Assembly: GCA_963643985.1 (NCBI GenBank)
Contig: CAVINP010000012.1
Coordinates: 1 to 30,139, forward strand
DNA: 30,139 bases
Direction: 5' to 3'
Source of the DNA: SFTH01 sp963643985
Lineage (GTDB): Bacteria; Bacillota; Clostridia; Christensenellales; Aristaeellaceae
This document shows positions 23,356 to 30,139 of this stretch, one piece after another (the first letter of the stretch is position 1; the number at the start of each line of letters is the position of its first letter). The notes under the pieces are model-generated. The model saw nothing but the letters and a program-made list of their open reading frames with translations, did no database searches and was not told where the DNA came from. A program made the translations under genes and the position numbers.

Positions 23356-23372
23356 TGTTATCAGTGATAACA
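23356..23372. promoter_or_regulatory. Operator-like perfect palindrome O2 in the acpP leader
   Basis: TGTTATCAGTGATAACA: perfect 8-bp arms around a central G. Its centre is 61 bp from that of O1, about six helical turns. It lies about 10 nt before the AGGAGG of acpP. The core TATCAGTGATA equals that of the classical tetO2 operator. Confidence 0.8.
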
Positions 23373-23396
23373 TATAACGATCAGGAGGCAACGACT

Positions 23397-23627
23397 ATGG
23401 TTTTTGATATGATAGCAGAGCTGATTGCAGAGCGCAACGATTGTGACAAGTCCACCATCACGATGGACACGAGCTTCGGAGATCTGAGCATCGATTCCCT
23501 GGACACGATGGAAATGATCATGAATCTGGAAGAGAAGCTCGGCAAGGAAATCGAACTGGATCAGAAGGTTGAAACCGTCGGCGAGCTGGTCAACTTCATC
23601 GAAGACAAGCTGGCCAAGGAAGAATGA
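23397..23627 (+). CDS. acpP: Acyl carrier protein
   Basis: 76 residues from the ATG at 23397, preceded by AGGAGG; an ATG at 23355 would begin upstream of operator O2 and lacks a ribosome-binding site. The phosphopantetheine attachment site is Ser34 in LSIDSLDTMEM, and the chain is acidic with the four-helix pattern of ACPs. It carries the growing acyl chain for all type II fatty-acid synthesis enzymes encoded downstream. The stop overlaps the fabK start (ATGA). Confidence 0.97.
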   Translation: MVFDMIAELIAERNDCDKSTITMDTSFGDLSIDSLDTMEMIMNLEEKLGKEIELDQKVETVGELVNFIEDKLAKEE

Positions 23628-24565
23628 AAACGCCGATCTGTGACCTGCTGGGCATCGAATATCCGGTGCTGCAGGGCGGCATGGCCTGGGTGGCGGACGG
23701 TGAACTGGCGGCAGCGGTGTCCGAGGCGGGCGGTCTGGGCATCATCGGCGCGGGCAATGCGCCTGCCGATTACGTGCGCACTCAGATTCGCCGCGTACGC
23801 GAGCTGACGGACAAGCCCTTCGGTGTCAACATTATGCTGATGAGCCCCTTTGCCGACGAGGTGGCGCAGCTGGTTGCCGACGAACAGGTGCGCGTGGTCA
23901 CCACGGGTGCGGGCAATCCCGCAAAATACATGCCAATCTGGAAGGATGCGGGCATACGGGTCATCCCCGTGGTCGCGTCCATCGCCATGGCCAAACTGAT
24001 GACGCGCCTGGGGGCCTCCGCGCTGATCGCCGAGGGCGGCGAGAGCGGCGGCCATGTGGGCGAACTGACCACGATGGTACTCGTACCGCAGGTCTGCGAC
24101 GCAACCGATCTGCCGGTCATTGCCGCAGGCGGTATCGCCGACGGTCGCGGCATGGCGGCAGCGTTCATGCTGGGTGCTTGCGGCGTACAGATGGGCACGC
24201 GTTTTCTGAGCGCGAAGGAATGCAACATTCACCCGACATACAAAGAAAAAGTACTCAAATCCGGTGATCTGGCCACGGTCGTGACCGGACGGCGACTGGG
24301 GCATCCCGTGCGCAGCCTGAAGACCACCTTTGCCCGCGAATATGCCAAGGCGGAATATACCGGCATATCCGATGAGGATCTGGAGAAGATGGGTGTGGGT
24401 GCGCTGCGCCGCGCGGTACAGGAGGGCGACCTGCAGAAGGGCTGCTTCCTGGCGGGTCAGATCGCGACGATGGTCAAATGCGAACAGAGTGCGGCCGAAA
24501 TCATACGTGATGTGGTCGAAGGTTCCGAGCAGGTGCTGAAGGGAGCGGCAAAATGGGCAGAATAG
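23624..24565 (+). CDS. fabK: FMN-dependent enoyl-ACP reductase II
   Basis: 313 residues, normal for FabK. It reduces trans-2-enoyl-ACP to acyl-ACP, the last step of each elongation round, with FMN and a nicotinamide cofactor. Nitronate-monooxygenase/FabK-type TIM-barrel motifs are visible: LGIEYPVLQGGMAWVADGEL, GGLGIIGAGN, PFGVNIMLM, AEGGESGGHVGE, VIAAGGIADGRG and GACGVQMGTRFL. FabK is unrelated to FabI and is not inhibited by triclosan. The start overlaps acpP by four bases and the end overlaps fabD by 13 bases. Confidence 0.97.
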   Translation: MKTPICDLLGIEYPVLQGGMAWVADGELAAAVSEAGGLGIIGAGNAPADYVRTQIRRVRELTDKPFGVNIMLMSPFADEVAQLVADEQVRVVTTGAGNPAKYMPIWKDAGIRVIPVVASIAMAKLMTRLGASALIAEGGESGGHVGELTTMVLVPQVCDATDLPVIAAGGIADGRGMAAAFMLGACGVQMGTRFLSAKECNIHPTYKEKVLKSGDLATVVTGRRLGHPVRSLKTTFAREYAKAEYTGISDEDLEKMGVGALRRAVQEGDLQKGCFLAGQIATMVKCEQSAAEIIRDVVEGSEQVLKGAAKWAE

Positions 24566-25470
24566 CCTTTGTGTTTTCCGGTCAGGGTGCACAGTACCCC
24601 GGCATGGGTCGCGAGATCTACGAAACCCTGCCGACGGCGCGTGCGATGTTTGACCGCTTCGAAGTGCTGCGCCCCGGCACGCTGGAGCAGTGCTTTCACG
24701 GCGACAGCGACAGCCTGAAAATCACGGCCAACACCCAGCCCTGCATGTTTGCCATGGAAGTGGCTACGGCTGCGGCGCTCATGGCGGACGGCATTCGCCC
24801 CCATGCCGTGGCGGGCTTTTCCCTGGGCGAACTCTCTGCGCTGACCTGCGCAAACGTTCTTGAGGCCGATGACGGCTTCGGGCTGGTCTGCCGCAGGGGC
24901 GAGATCATGCAGAAAGCCTGCGATGGCGCCGAGAGCGGCATGGTCGCCGTGCTGCGTCTGGATGCAGAGACCGTGGAGGATATCTGCGACAGCTTCAATA
25001 GCGTCTGGCCCGTCAATTACAACTGTCCCGGACAGATTTCGGTAGCAGCTCTGAAGGACGAGCTGCCTGCTTTCTGCGCTGCCGTCAAGGAAAAGGGTGG
25101 CAGGGCGATGCCGCTGAAGGTTGCGGGCGCGTTTCATTCGCCGCTGATGGGAAATGCAGCTCGGGAATTTGCCTGTGAACTTCAGAATGTCCGCTTTCAC
25201 GCGGGCGATGTGTGCGTATATTCCGACCGCACGGGCCTGCCGTACAGCGGTGACACGGCGGAATTGCTGGCCATGCAGATCTGCTCCCCCGTGCGCTGGC
25301 AGCAGATCATAGAGGACATGGCTGCACGCGGTGCGGATACTTTCATCGAGATCGGCCCGGGCAAGACGCTCTGCGGCATGATCTCACGGACACTTAAGTC
25401 CGCACGCGTACTGCACTGCGAGGACATGGCAAGCTACAAGCAGGTGCTTGCGGAGGTTAAATCATGCTGA
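24553..25470 (+). CDS. fabD: Malonyl-CoA:ACP transacylase
   Basis: 305 residues. It moves the malonyl group from CoA to ACP, supplying the extender unit. The acyltransferase fold shows FVFSGQGAQYPGMGREI at the start, nucleophile Ser90 in GFSLGELSAL, the substrate-binding Arg in VCRRGEIMQKA, and His195 in GAFHSPLM. Overlaps fabK by 13 nt and fabG by 7 nt, so the three are tightly coupled. Confidence 0.97.
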   Translation: MGRIAFVFSGQGAQYPGMGREIYETLPTARAMFDRFEVLRPGTLEQCFHGDSDSLKITANTQPCMFAMEVATAAALMADGIRPHAVAGFSLGELSALTCANVLEADDGFGLVCRRGEIMQKACDGAESGMVAVLRLDAETVEDICDSFNSVWPVNYNCPGQISVAALKDELPAFCAAVKEKGGRAMPLKVAGAFHSPLMGNAAREFACELQNVRFHAGDVCVYSDRTGLPYSGDTAELLAMQICSPVRWQQIIEDMAARGADTFIEIGPGKTLCGMISRTLKSARVLHCEDMASYKQVLAEVKSC

Positions 25471-26201
25471 ATGGAAAGGTAGCCGTCATAACCGGCGGCG
25501 CACGCGGCATCGGCGCGGCCATATCCGAAAAGCTGGCCTCGCTCGGCGCGGATGTTGCCGTGATCTACAGCGGCAGTGCCGAAAAGGCGCAGTCGCTTAA
25601 AACTCGGCTCACGGAGCAGTACGGTGTGCACGTGCAGGCCTTTTGCTGCGATGTCAGTTCCTTCGATGCGGCGGGCAGGTGCGTGAACGAGATCAAAGCC
25701 ACTTTCGGGCATATCGACATACTCGTCAACAACGCGGGCATCCGCCGCGACAAGCTGGTACTGATGATGAAGGAAGCGGACTTTGACGACGTGCTGAACG
25801 TCAATCTCAAGGGCTGTTTCAACATGATCCGCCACGTATCACCCCTGATGCTCAGGGCCAGGAGCGGCAAAATCATCAATATCAGCTCCGTCGCAGGACT
25901 TACGGGCAATGCGGGACAGGCAAACTACGCTGCGTCCAAGGCGGGCGTGATCGGCCTGACCAAGTCCGTGGCGCGGGAACTGGGTTCGCGCGGCATCACA
26001 TGCAACGCCGTTGCACCCGGCTTTATCCGGACCGACATGACGCGTGAATTCGACGATAGCAACCCCATGGTCGCGGGCATACCGCTCGGGCACATGGGCA
26101 GACCCGAGGACGTGGCCGAGGCCGTGGCATTTCTGGCCGGCAGCGGCGCGGACTACATCACGGGCATCGTATTGCCGGTAGACGGCGGCATTGCCACCTG
26201 A
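25464..26201 (+). CDS. fabG: 3-oxoacyl-ACP reductase
   Basis: 245 residues, a classical short-chain dehydrogenase. It reduces 3-oxoacyl-ACP to 3-hydroxyacyl-ACP with NADPH. Rossmann motif TGGARGIGAAI, NNAG (in LVNNAGIRRD), catalytic Ser142 (NISSVAG), Tyr155 and Lys159 (NYAASKAG), and the C-terminal YITGIVLPVDGG typical of FabG. Overlaps fabD by 7 nt. The next gene, accB, starts only after a 139-nt gap, where fabF would normally be. Confidence 0.96.
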   Translation: MLNGKVAVITGGARGIGAAISEKLASLGADVAVIYSGSAEKAQSLKTRLTEQYGVHVQAFCCDVSSFDAAGRCVNEIKATFGHIDILVNNAGIRRDKLVLMMKEADFDDVLNVNLKGCFNMIRHVSPLMLRARSGKIINISSVAGLTGNAGQANYAASKAGVIGLTKSVARELGSRGITCNAVAPGFIRTDMTREFDDSNPMVAGIPLGHMGRPEDVAEAVAFLAGSGADYITGIVLPVDGGIAT

Positions 26202-26340
26202 GCAGCGGACAGTGGTTAGTGGCCGGTGAAACAGTGTGATGATAAGCGGCGACCCAAGCCATTCAACTGACCGCTGTTAAACCGGAAGTTTCTCCCCCGG
26301 GAAACCGTGATGAGCAAAAATTACGGGAGGTGACACCCAA
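26202..26340 (+). other. Non-coding gap in place of fabF, with inverted repeat
   Basis: No gene and no clear promoter. CAGCGGACAGTGG (26203-26215) and CAACTGACCGCTG (26264-26276) form an 11-of-13 inverted repeat, and AGTGG recurs at 26211 and 26218. The last bases hold the GGGAGGTG ribosome-binding site of accB. It is the only gap of any size in the operon. No ketoacyl-synthase motif remains, so it is not a recognisable fabF remnant. Confidence 0.6.
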
Positions 26341-26754
26341 ATGGAAGATAACAGCATTCGCAGATATGCCACACTGATGAGTGAGCTGGGTCTGACGGGG
26401 CTTGAAATACGTGAAAACGGCAGTGAACTGCGCCTTGAGCGCACGCCTGCGGCAAGTGAGACGGCTGCGACCGTTGTGACTGCGGTAAACGATACCGCGG
26501 ACGTACAGGAACCCTGCACGGAGATCACCTCGCCCATGGTCGGCGTGTTCTATCGCGCGGCCGCGGAAAACATGGATCCTTTCGTGCACGTGGGCGATGC
26601 GGTGAAGGCGGGCGATGTGCTCTGCATCATCGAATCAATGAAGCTAATGAACGAAATCACGTCCAACTGCGACGGCGTTATCGCCGAGATCTGCGTACAA
26701 AACGCCGAAGTGGTCGATTACGGTCGGACGCTGTTCAAGATCAGGAAGGCATAA
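26341..26754 (+). CDS. accB: Biotin carboxyl carrier protein of acetyl-CoA carboxylase
   Basis: 137 residues. An N-terminal helical part (YATLMSELGLTGLEIRENGSELRLER) is joined by a short Ala/Thr-rich linker to the biotinyl domain (about 60-137: ITSPMVGVFYRAA, HVGDAVKAGDVLCIIESMKLMNEI). Lys101 in ESMKLMNE is the biotin attachment site. It carries carboxylated biotin from AccC to AccA/AccD. The start has GGGAGGTG upstream. fabZ follows after 2 nt. Confidence 0.97.
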   Translation: MEDNSIRRYATLMSELGLTGLEIRENGSELRLERTPAASETAATVVTAVNDTADVQEPCTEITSPMVGVFYRAAAENMDPFVHVGDAVKAGDVLCIIESMKLMNEITSNCDGVIAEICVQNAEVVDYGRTLFKIRKA

Positions 26755-26756
26755 AC

Positions 26757-27170
26757 ATGAACCGAGAAGAACTGATGACGATACTCCCCCACCGCGACAA
26801 CATGCTCCTGCTCGACAGTGCGGATGTGGTGGACGGTGCGGCCTGCGGCAGCTATCACGTGCGCGGCGACGAATTTTTCCTGCAGGGACACTTCCCCGGC
26901 AACCCCATCGTGCCGGGCGTGATACTCTGCGAGATACTGGCACAGTCCGTGTGCGTGCTGATGCAGGGCGAAATGCAGGCGGGCAAGACGCCGATGTACA
27001 CCGGCCTTGACCGCGTACGCTTCAAATCTCCCGTGCGCCCCGGGGATACCTTTGTGACCGAGTGCCGTATCACCCGCTCCAAGGGTGCATTTTATTTTGC
27101 CGAGGGAAAGGGCAGCGTGAACGGAAAGCTGTGCATCGAGGCAACTTTCTCCTTTGCGCTGGTGGGCTGA
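26757..27170 (+). CDS. fabZ: 3-hydroxyacyl-ACP dehydratase FabZ
   Basis: 137 residues with the hot-dog fold. It removes water from 3-hydroxyacyl-ACP. ILPHRDNMLLLD at the N-terminus, catalytic His45 in GHFPGNPIVPG and Glu59 in the central helix (VILCEILAQ) are all present. It lies between accB and accC as in streptococcal and clostridial operons. No fabM or fabA is seen in the window, so the route to unsaturated chains is not shown here. Confidence 0.96.
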   Translation: MNREELMTILPHRDNMLLLDSADVVDGAACGSYHVRGDEFFLQGHFPGNPIVPGVILCEILAQSVCVLMQGEMQAGKTPMYTGLDRVRFKSPVRPGDTFVTECRITRSKGAFYFAEGKGSVNGKLCIEATFSFALVG

Positions 27171-27177
27171 GACGCGC

Positions 27178-28485
27178 ATGTTTTCCAAGATACTCATTGC
27201 CAACCGGGGCGAAATCGCCGTGCGCATCATCCGCGCCTGTCGGGAGATGGGCATATCGACCGTCGCGGTGTACTCCTCCGCAGATGCGCAGAGCCTGCAC
27301 GTCGCGCTGGCCGACGAGGCCTACTGCATCGGCGCAAGCGAGGCGAGCTGCAGCTACCTCAACGCCGAGGCCGTGCTCAGCGCTGCGCTCGTGTCGGGGG
27401 CACAGGCCATCCATCCCGGCTACGGCTTTCTTTCCGAAAATCCGGAATTTGCCCGGCTCTGCCGCAAGAACGGCATCATGTTCATAGGCCCGGACGCGAA
27501 ATTCATGTCCCTCTTCGGCGACAAGGCGCAGGCCAAGCAGCTCTTCGCTTCGGCCGGGCTGGACGTGATACCGGGTGCACGCGAAGTCGGCGATGCCCTG
27601 CAGGCCCGGGCGCTGGCGGAGCAGCTCGGCTATCCGGTGATGCTCAAGGCCAAGCTCGGCGGCGGCGGCCGCGGCATACGGCTCGTAAAATCGGCCGAAG
27701 AAATGTCCCTCGCCTTCGCGGCGGCTGCGTCCGAAGCGAGCAGCGCCTTCGGCAACGGCGCACTTTACATCGAAAAATACATTCATCCCGCCAGACACAT
27801 AGAAATTCAGGTACTTGCGGACGAGGCCGGAAATGTCGTGTGTCTCGGCGAACGCGACTGCTCCATCCAGCGCAAGAACCAGAAGCTGATCGAGGAAACG
27901 CCCTCCCCTGCCCTGGACAGTGAGCAGCGCAGTGCCTTGTTTGACAAGGTTCGTGCGGCCGTGCACGATATCGGCTATACGGGCGCGGGCACACTGGAAT
28001 TTCTCTTTGACGGCGAGCACTTTTATTTTATGGAGATGAACGTGCGGCTGCAGGTGGAGCACAGCGTCACGGAAATGCTCACGCGCATCGACATCGTCAA
28101 ATGGCAGATCCGCATTGCCGCAGGTCTGAGCCTGGGCTTTACGCAGGCAGACGTTCCCCTGAGGGGCAGTGCCATCGAATGCCGCATCAATGCCGCTGCG
28201 CCGGGCACGATCGAATACCTGCACCTGCCGGGCGGTCCGGGTGTGCGCTTTGACAGCTATCTGGACGCAGGCAGCGGAATCAGTGCCTATTACGACTCCC
28301 TGCTGGGCAAACTCGTGGTCTATGCGGGCGCACGCGAGGAGGCCATACGCAAGATGAAGTCCGCGCTCTGCGAGCTGATCATACGCGGCGTGCCCAACAA
28401 CACCATGGAGCAGACCAAATTGATCGACAGTGCCGATTTCATGAGCGGCCGTTATGATCTGGATTTCGTGGCAAAGCAGAGGTAG
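27178..28485 (+). CDS. accC: Biotin carboxylase subunit of acetyl-CoA carboxylase
   Basis: 435 residues from the ATG at 27178 (MFSKILIANRGEIAVRIIRAC); an upstream in-frame ATG at 27154 lies within fabZ and is rejected. It carboxylates the biotin of AccB using ATP and bicarbonate. Visible: N-terminal pre-ATP-grasp domain, glycine-rich ATP loop KAKLGGGGRGIRLV, KYIHPARHIEIQVLAD, and the active-site motif EMNVRLQVEHSVTEM. That motif keeps the key Glu, Asn, Arg, Val-Glu-His residues but differs from the common EMN(T/P)RIQVEHPVTE at three flanking positions. accD follows after 3 nt. Confidence 0.96.
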   Translation: MFSKILIANRGEIAVRIIRACREMGISTVAVYSSADAQSLHVALADEAYCIGASEASCSYLNAEAVLSAALVSGAQAIHPGYGFLSENPEFARLCRKNGIMFIGPDAKFMSLFGDKAQAKQLFASAGLDVIPGAREVGDALQARALAEQLGYPVMLKAKLGGGGRGIRLVKSAEEMSLAFAAAASEASSAFGNGALYIEKYIHPARHIEIQVLADEAGNVVCLGERDCSIQRKNQKLIEETPSPALDSEQRSALFDKVRAAVHDIGYTGAGTLEFLFDGEHFYFMEMNVRLQVEHSVTEMLTRIDIVKWQIRIAAGLSLGFTQADVPLRGSAIECRINAAAPGTIEYLHLPGGPGVRFDSYLDAGSGISAYYDSLLGKLVVYAGAREEAIRKMKSALCELIIRGVPNNTMEQTKLIDSADFMSGRYDLDFVAKQR

Positions 28486-28488
28486 CAC

Positions 28489-29349
28489 ATGTTTCCCGAA
28501 TTTTTCAAACCGAAGAATGAACTGGAAAAGGGCGGTCGCCGCACCGCACCGCTGAATGCGGATGAAAACGAGGCGACGATGCCCTGCCCCAACTGTCATC
28601 GCGAACCTGCGATGAGCAATGTGTGGGCCAACAATTTCTGCTGCAGCTATTGCGGCCATCACTTTCGCATGAATGCGCGGCAGCGCATCGCTTACCTGAC
28701 CGACCCGAACAGCTTCTGTGAACTGGATGCGGATCTGACGGGCGGCGATATACTCGAATTTCCCGGTTACCGTCAAAAGCTGGAGACCACCCGAAACGCA
28801 TCCGGTGAAAAGGACGCGGTGCTCAGCGGCGAGTGCAGCATACTGGGGCAGCACTGCTGCCTGTTTGTCATGAACCCGTATTTTATGATGGGCAGCATGG
28901 GCTGCGCCGTGGGCGAGCGCATCGTGCGCCTGTTCGAATATGCCTCGGCCCGCCGCCTGCCCGTCGTCGGCTACACCGTCTCCGGCGGCGCACGCATGCA
29001 GGAGGGGCTGATGTCGCTGATGCAGATGGCGAGAACCAATGCGGCGGTGCTGCGCCACGGTCAGCAGGGGCTGTTGTACATTGCCGTGCTGACCGATCCG
29101 ACCACGGGCGGCGTGACGGCGAGCTTTGCCATGCAGGGCGACATCATACTGGCCGAGCCCGGCGCAACAGTGGGCTTTGCCGGCGCACGCGTCATTGAGC
29201 AGACCACGCGCAAGAAACTTCCCCGTGGTTTTCAGACCGCCGAATTTCTGCTGGAGCACGGCTTTGCGGATGCCATCGTGCCCAGAAACGGACAGCGGGA
29301 GCTGCTGGCAAAACTGCTCAAAATGCACATCGGAGGCGATCAGGCGTGA
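28489..29349 (+). CDS. accD: Acetyl-CoA carboxylase carboxyltransferase subunit beta
   Basis: 286 residues. With AccA it transfers the carboxyl group from biotin to acetyl-CoA, giving malonyl-CoA. The N-terminal zinc ribbon has CPNC and a second C-x2-C pair in CCSYCGHHF. The crotonase-like core follows: SGEKDAVLSGE, MMGSMGCAVGERIVRLFEYA, VSGGARMQEGLMSLMQMA, TDPTTGGVTASFAMQGDI and GFAGARVIEQT. The end overlaps accA by four bases (GTGA). Confidence 0.97.
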   Translation: MFPEFFKPKNELEKGGRRTAPLNADENEATMPCPNCHREPAMSNVWANNFCCSYCGHHFRMNARQRIAYLTDPNSFCELDADLTGGDILEFPGYRQKLETTRNASGEKDAVLSGECSILGQHCCLFVMNPYFMMGSMGCAVGERIVRLFEYASARRLPVVGYTVSGGARMQEGLMSLMQMARTNAAVLRHGQQGLLYIAVLTDPTTGGVTASFAMQGDIILAEPGATVGFAGARVIEQTTRKKLPRGFQTAEFLLEHGFADAIVPRNGQRELLAKLLKMHIGGDQA

Positions 29350-30139
29350 GTGACAAGCGAAATATGCGGGCCTACGACCGGGTGCGCATCGCCAGAAGCA
29401 ATACGCGCCCAACGTCCGCGCAGTACATCAAGAGCATCTTTACGGATTTCATCGAGCTGCACGGCGATCGCTGTTTCGGCGATGACCCGGCCGTTGTGGG
29501 CGGGTTGGCGTGGCTGGATGACATTCCCGTCACGGTGATCGCACTCGAAAAGGGTGAAAATGTCCGCGAGCGCATCCACCACAACTTCGGCGCGGCCAAT
29601 CCCGAGGGCTACCGCAAGGCGATGCGGCTGATGCAGCAGGCCGAGAAGTTTGGCCGCAGCGTGATCTGTCTGGTGGATACCTCTGGCGCCTACTGCGGCA
29701 TCGAGGCCGAGGAGCGTGGCCAGGGTGCCGCGATTGCGCAGAGCATCACCACCATGCTGGGGCTGCGCGTGCCCACGCTCTCGATACTCATCGGCGAGGG
29801 CGGCAGCGGCGGCGCACTTGCTCTGGCAGCAGCAAGTGAAGTCTGGATGCTGGAAAACGCCGTCTACTCGGTCATATCCCCCGAAGGCTGCGCCAGCATA
29901 CTTTGGAAAGATGCGAGCAAGGCGGCCGACGCGGCGCAGAGCCTGAAACTCACGGCCGAGGATGCAAAGCGCCTGGGCGTGGTGGATCGGATTATTTCCG
30001 AAGAGAATCTCGGCAGGGACGAGTTTTACGTTTCCCTGAAGAAGAATATACGCGAGCGCATCATCGGCATGCAGGCGCTGCCCGCGCCGCTGCTGCTCGA
30101 GCGCCGTTACGGGCGCTTCCGTGCGCTGGGGTTGTCCAA
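29346..30139 (+). CDS. accA: Acetyl-CoA carboxylase carboxyltransferase subunit alpha, 3' end outside the window
   Basis: 264 codons are visible and the frame is open to the window end. The start is GTG at 29346, supported by GGAGG 9 nt upstream and a GTGA overlap with accD; an ATG at 29364 has no good site. Motifs: MRAYDRVRIARS, ELHGDRCFGDDPAVVGG, NFGAANPEGYRKAMRLM, AEKFGRSVICLVDTSGAYCGIEAEERGQG, IGEGGSGGALALA and SVISPEGCASILWKDA. It is the alpha partner of AccD. DTSGAY replaces the DTPGAY of E. coli, as is common in Firmicutes. It matches short Firmicutes AccA proteins and is probably almost complete. Confidence 0.95.
   Translation, partial: MSDKRNMRAYDRVRIARSNTRPTSAQYIKSIFTDFIELHGDRCFGDDPAVVGGLAWLDDIPVTVIALEKGENVRERIHHNFGAANPEGYRKAMRLMQQAEKFGRSVICLVDTSGAYCGIEAEERGQGAAIAQSITTMLGLRVPTLSILIGEGGSGGALALAAASEVWMLENAVYSVISPEGCASILWKDASKAADAAQSLKLTAEDAKRLGVVDRIISEENLGRDEFYVSLKKNIRERIIGMQALPAPLLLERRYGRFRALGLS

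Noticed and set aside
26202..26340. fabF remnant between fabG and accB
   Set aside because: No piece of a ketoacyl-synthase motif is readable in any frame, so I report a gap, not a pseudogene.
27070..29412. 780-codon minus-strand frame opposite accC and accD
   Set aside because: It is antisense to two conserved carboxylase subunits and shows no motif.
1..30139. CRISPR arrays, tRNA or rRNA genes, insertion sequences and prophage genes
   Set aside because: No regularly spaced repeats, no cloverleaf or rRNA-like sequences, and no transposase or integrase motifs were seen by eye.

Overview
The window (about 30.1 kb, GC-rich coding sequence) comes from a Bacillota genome, most likely an anaerobic gut Clostridia. 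This rests on the FabK-type enoyl-ACP reductase, the pneumococcal-like order of the fatty-acid genes, a SAM-I riboswitch before metK, YnzC-like and DUF1292 small proteins, GGAGG ribosome-binding sites throughout, TTGACA/TATAAT promoters, and a mosaic BspA-like surface protein. I cannot fix the genus from sequence alone. I see no rRNA, tRNA, CRISPR array, transposase or phage gene.

Layout. (1) 1-6589: the 3' part of a very large surface protein built of BspA leucine-rich repeats, Ig-like/Big_2 modules and GLUG repeats. (2) 6757-7923 (minus): a fusion of a zinc-dependent phospholipase C-like domain with a nitroreductase. (3) 8114-10342: an operon of ECF sigma factor, zinc-binding anti-sigma factor, secreted SIMPL protein and a YnzC-like protein. 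(4) 10442-13808: a DUF1292 protein, then Lon protease and the ribosome-assembly GTPase EngB/YsxC. (5) Minus-strand GNAT acetyltransferase and a eukaryote-type (GH13_8-like) glycogen branching enzyme, each with its own promoter. (6) 16594-19691: a PatB/MalY C-S lyase coupled to a DnaQ-like exonuclease, then a membrane-anchored parvulin-type foldase. (7) 20034-21017: an exported class I glutamine-amidotransferase-like hydrolase (C26 family) behind a consensus promoter and a roughly 160-nt leader. (8) metK (minus) under a complete SAM-I riboswitch. (9) 22554-30139: a divergent tetR gene and the type II fatty-acid synthesis operon acpP-fabK-fabD-fabG-accB-fabZ-accC-accD-accA, cut by the window end inside accA.

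The last region is the most informative. Its genes overlap or nearly touch, so acyl carrier protein, malonyl-CoA supply (accBCDA), malonyl transfer (fabD), ketoreduction (fabG), dehydration (fabZ) and enoyl reduction (fabK) are made together. Two exceptions stand out. The condensing enzymes fabH and fabF are absent from their usual places, and fabF's slot is a 139-nt non-coding gap. The usual FabT or FapR regulator is replaced by a TetR-family gene facing two 17-bp palindromes at the acpP promoter, which suggests an uncharacterised lipid-synthesis switch.

Several intergenic regions are very compact: three times, a hairpin that would close one transcription unit overlaps the promoter of the next.
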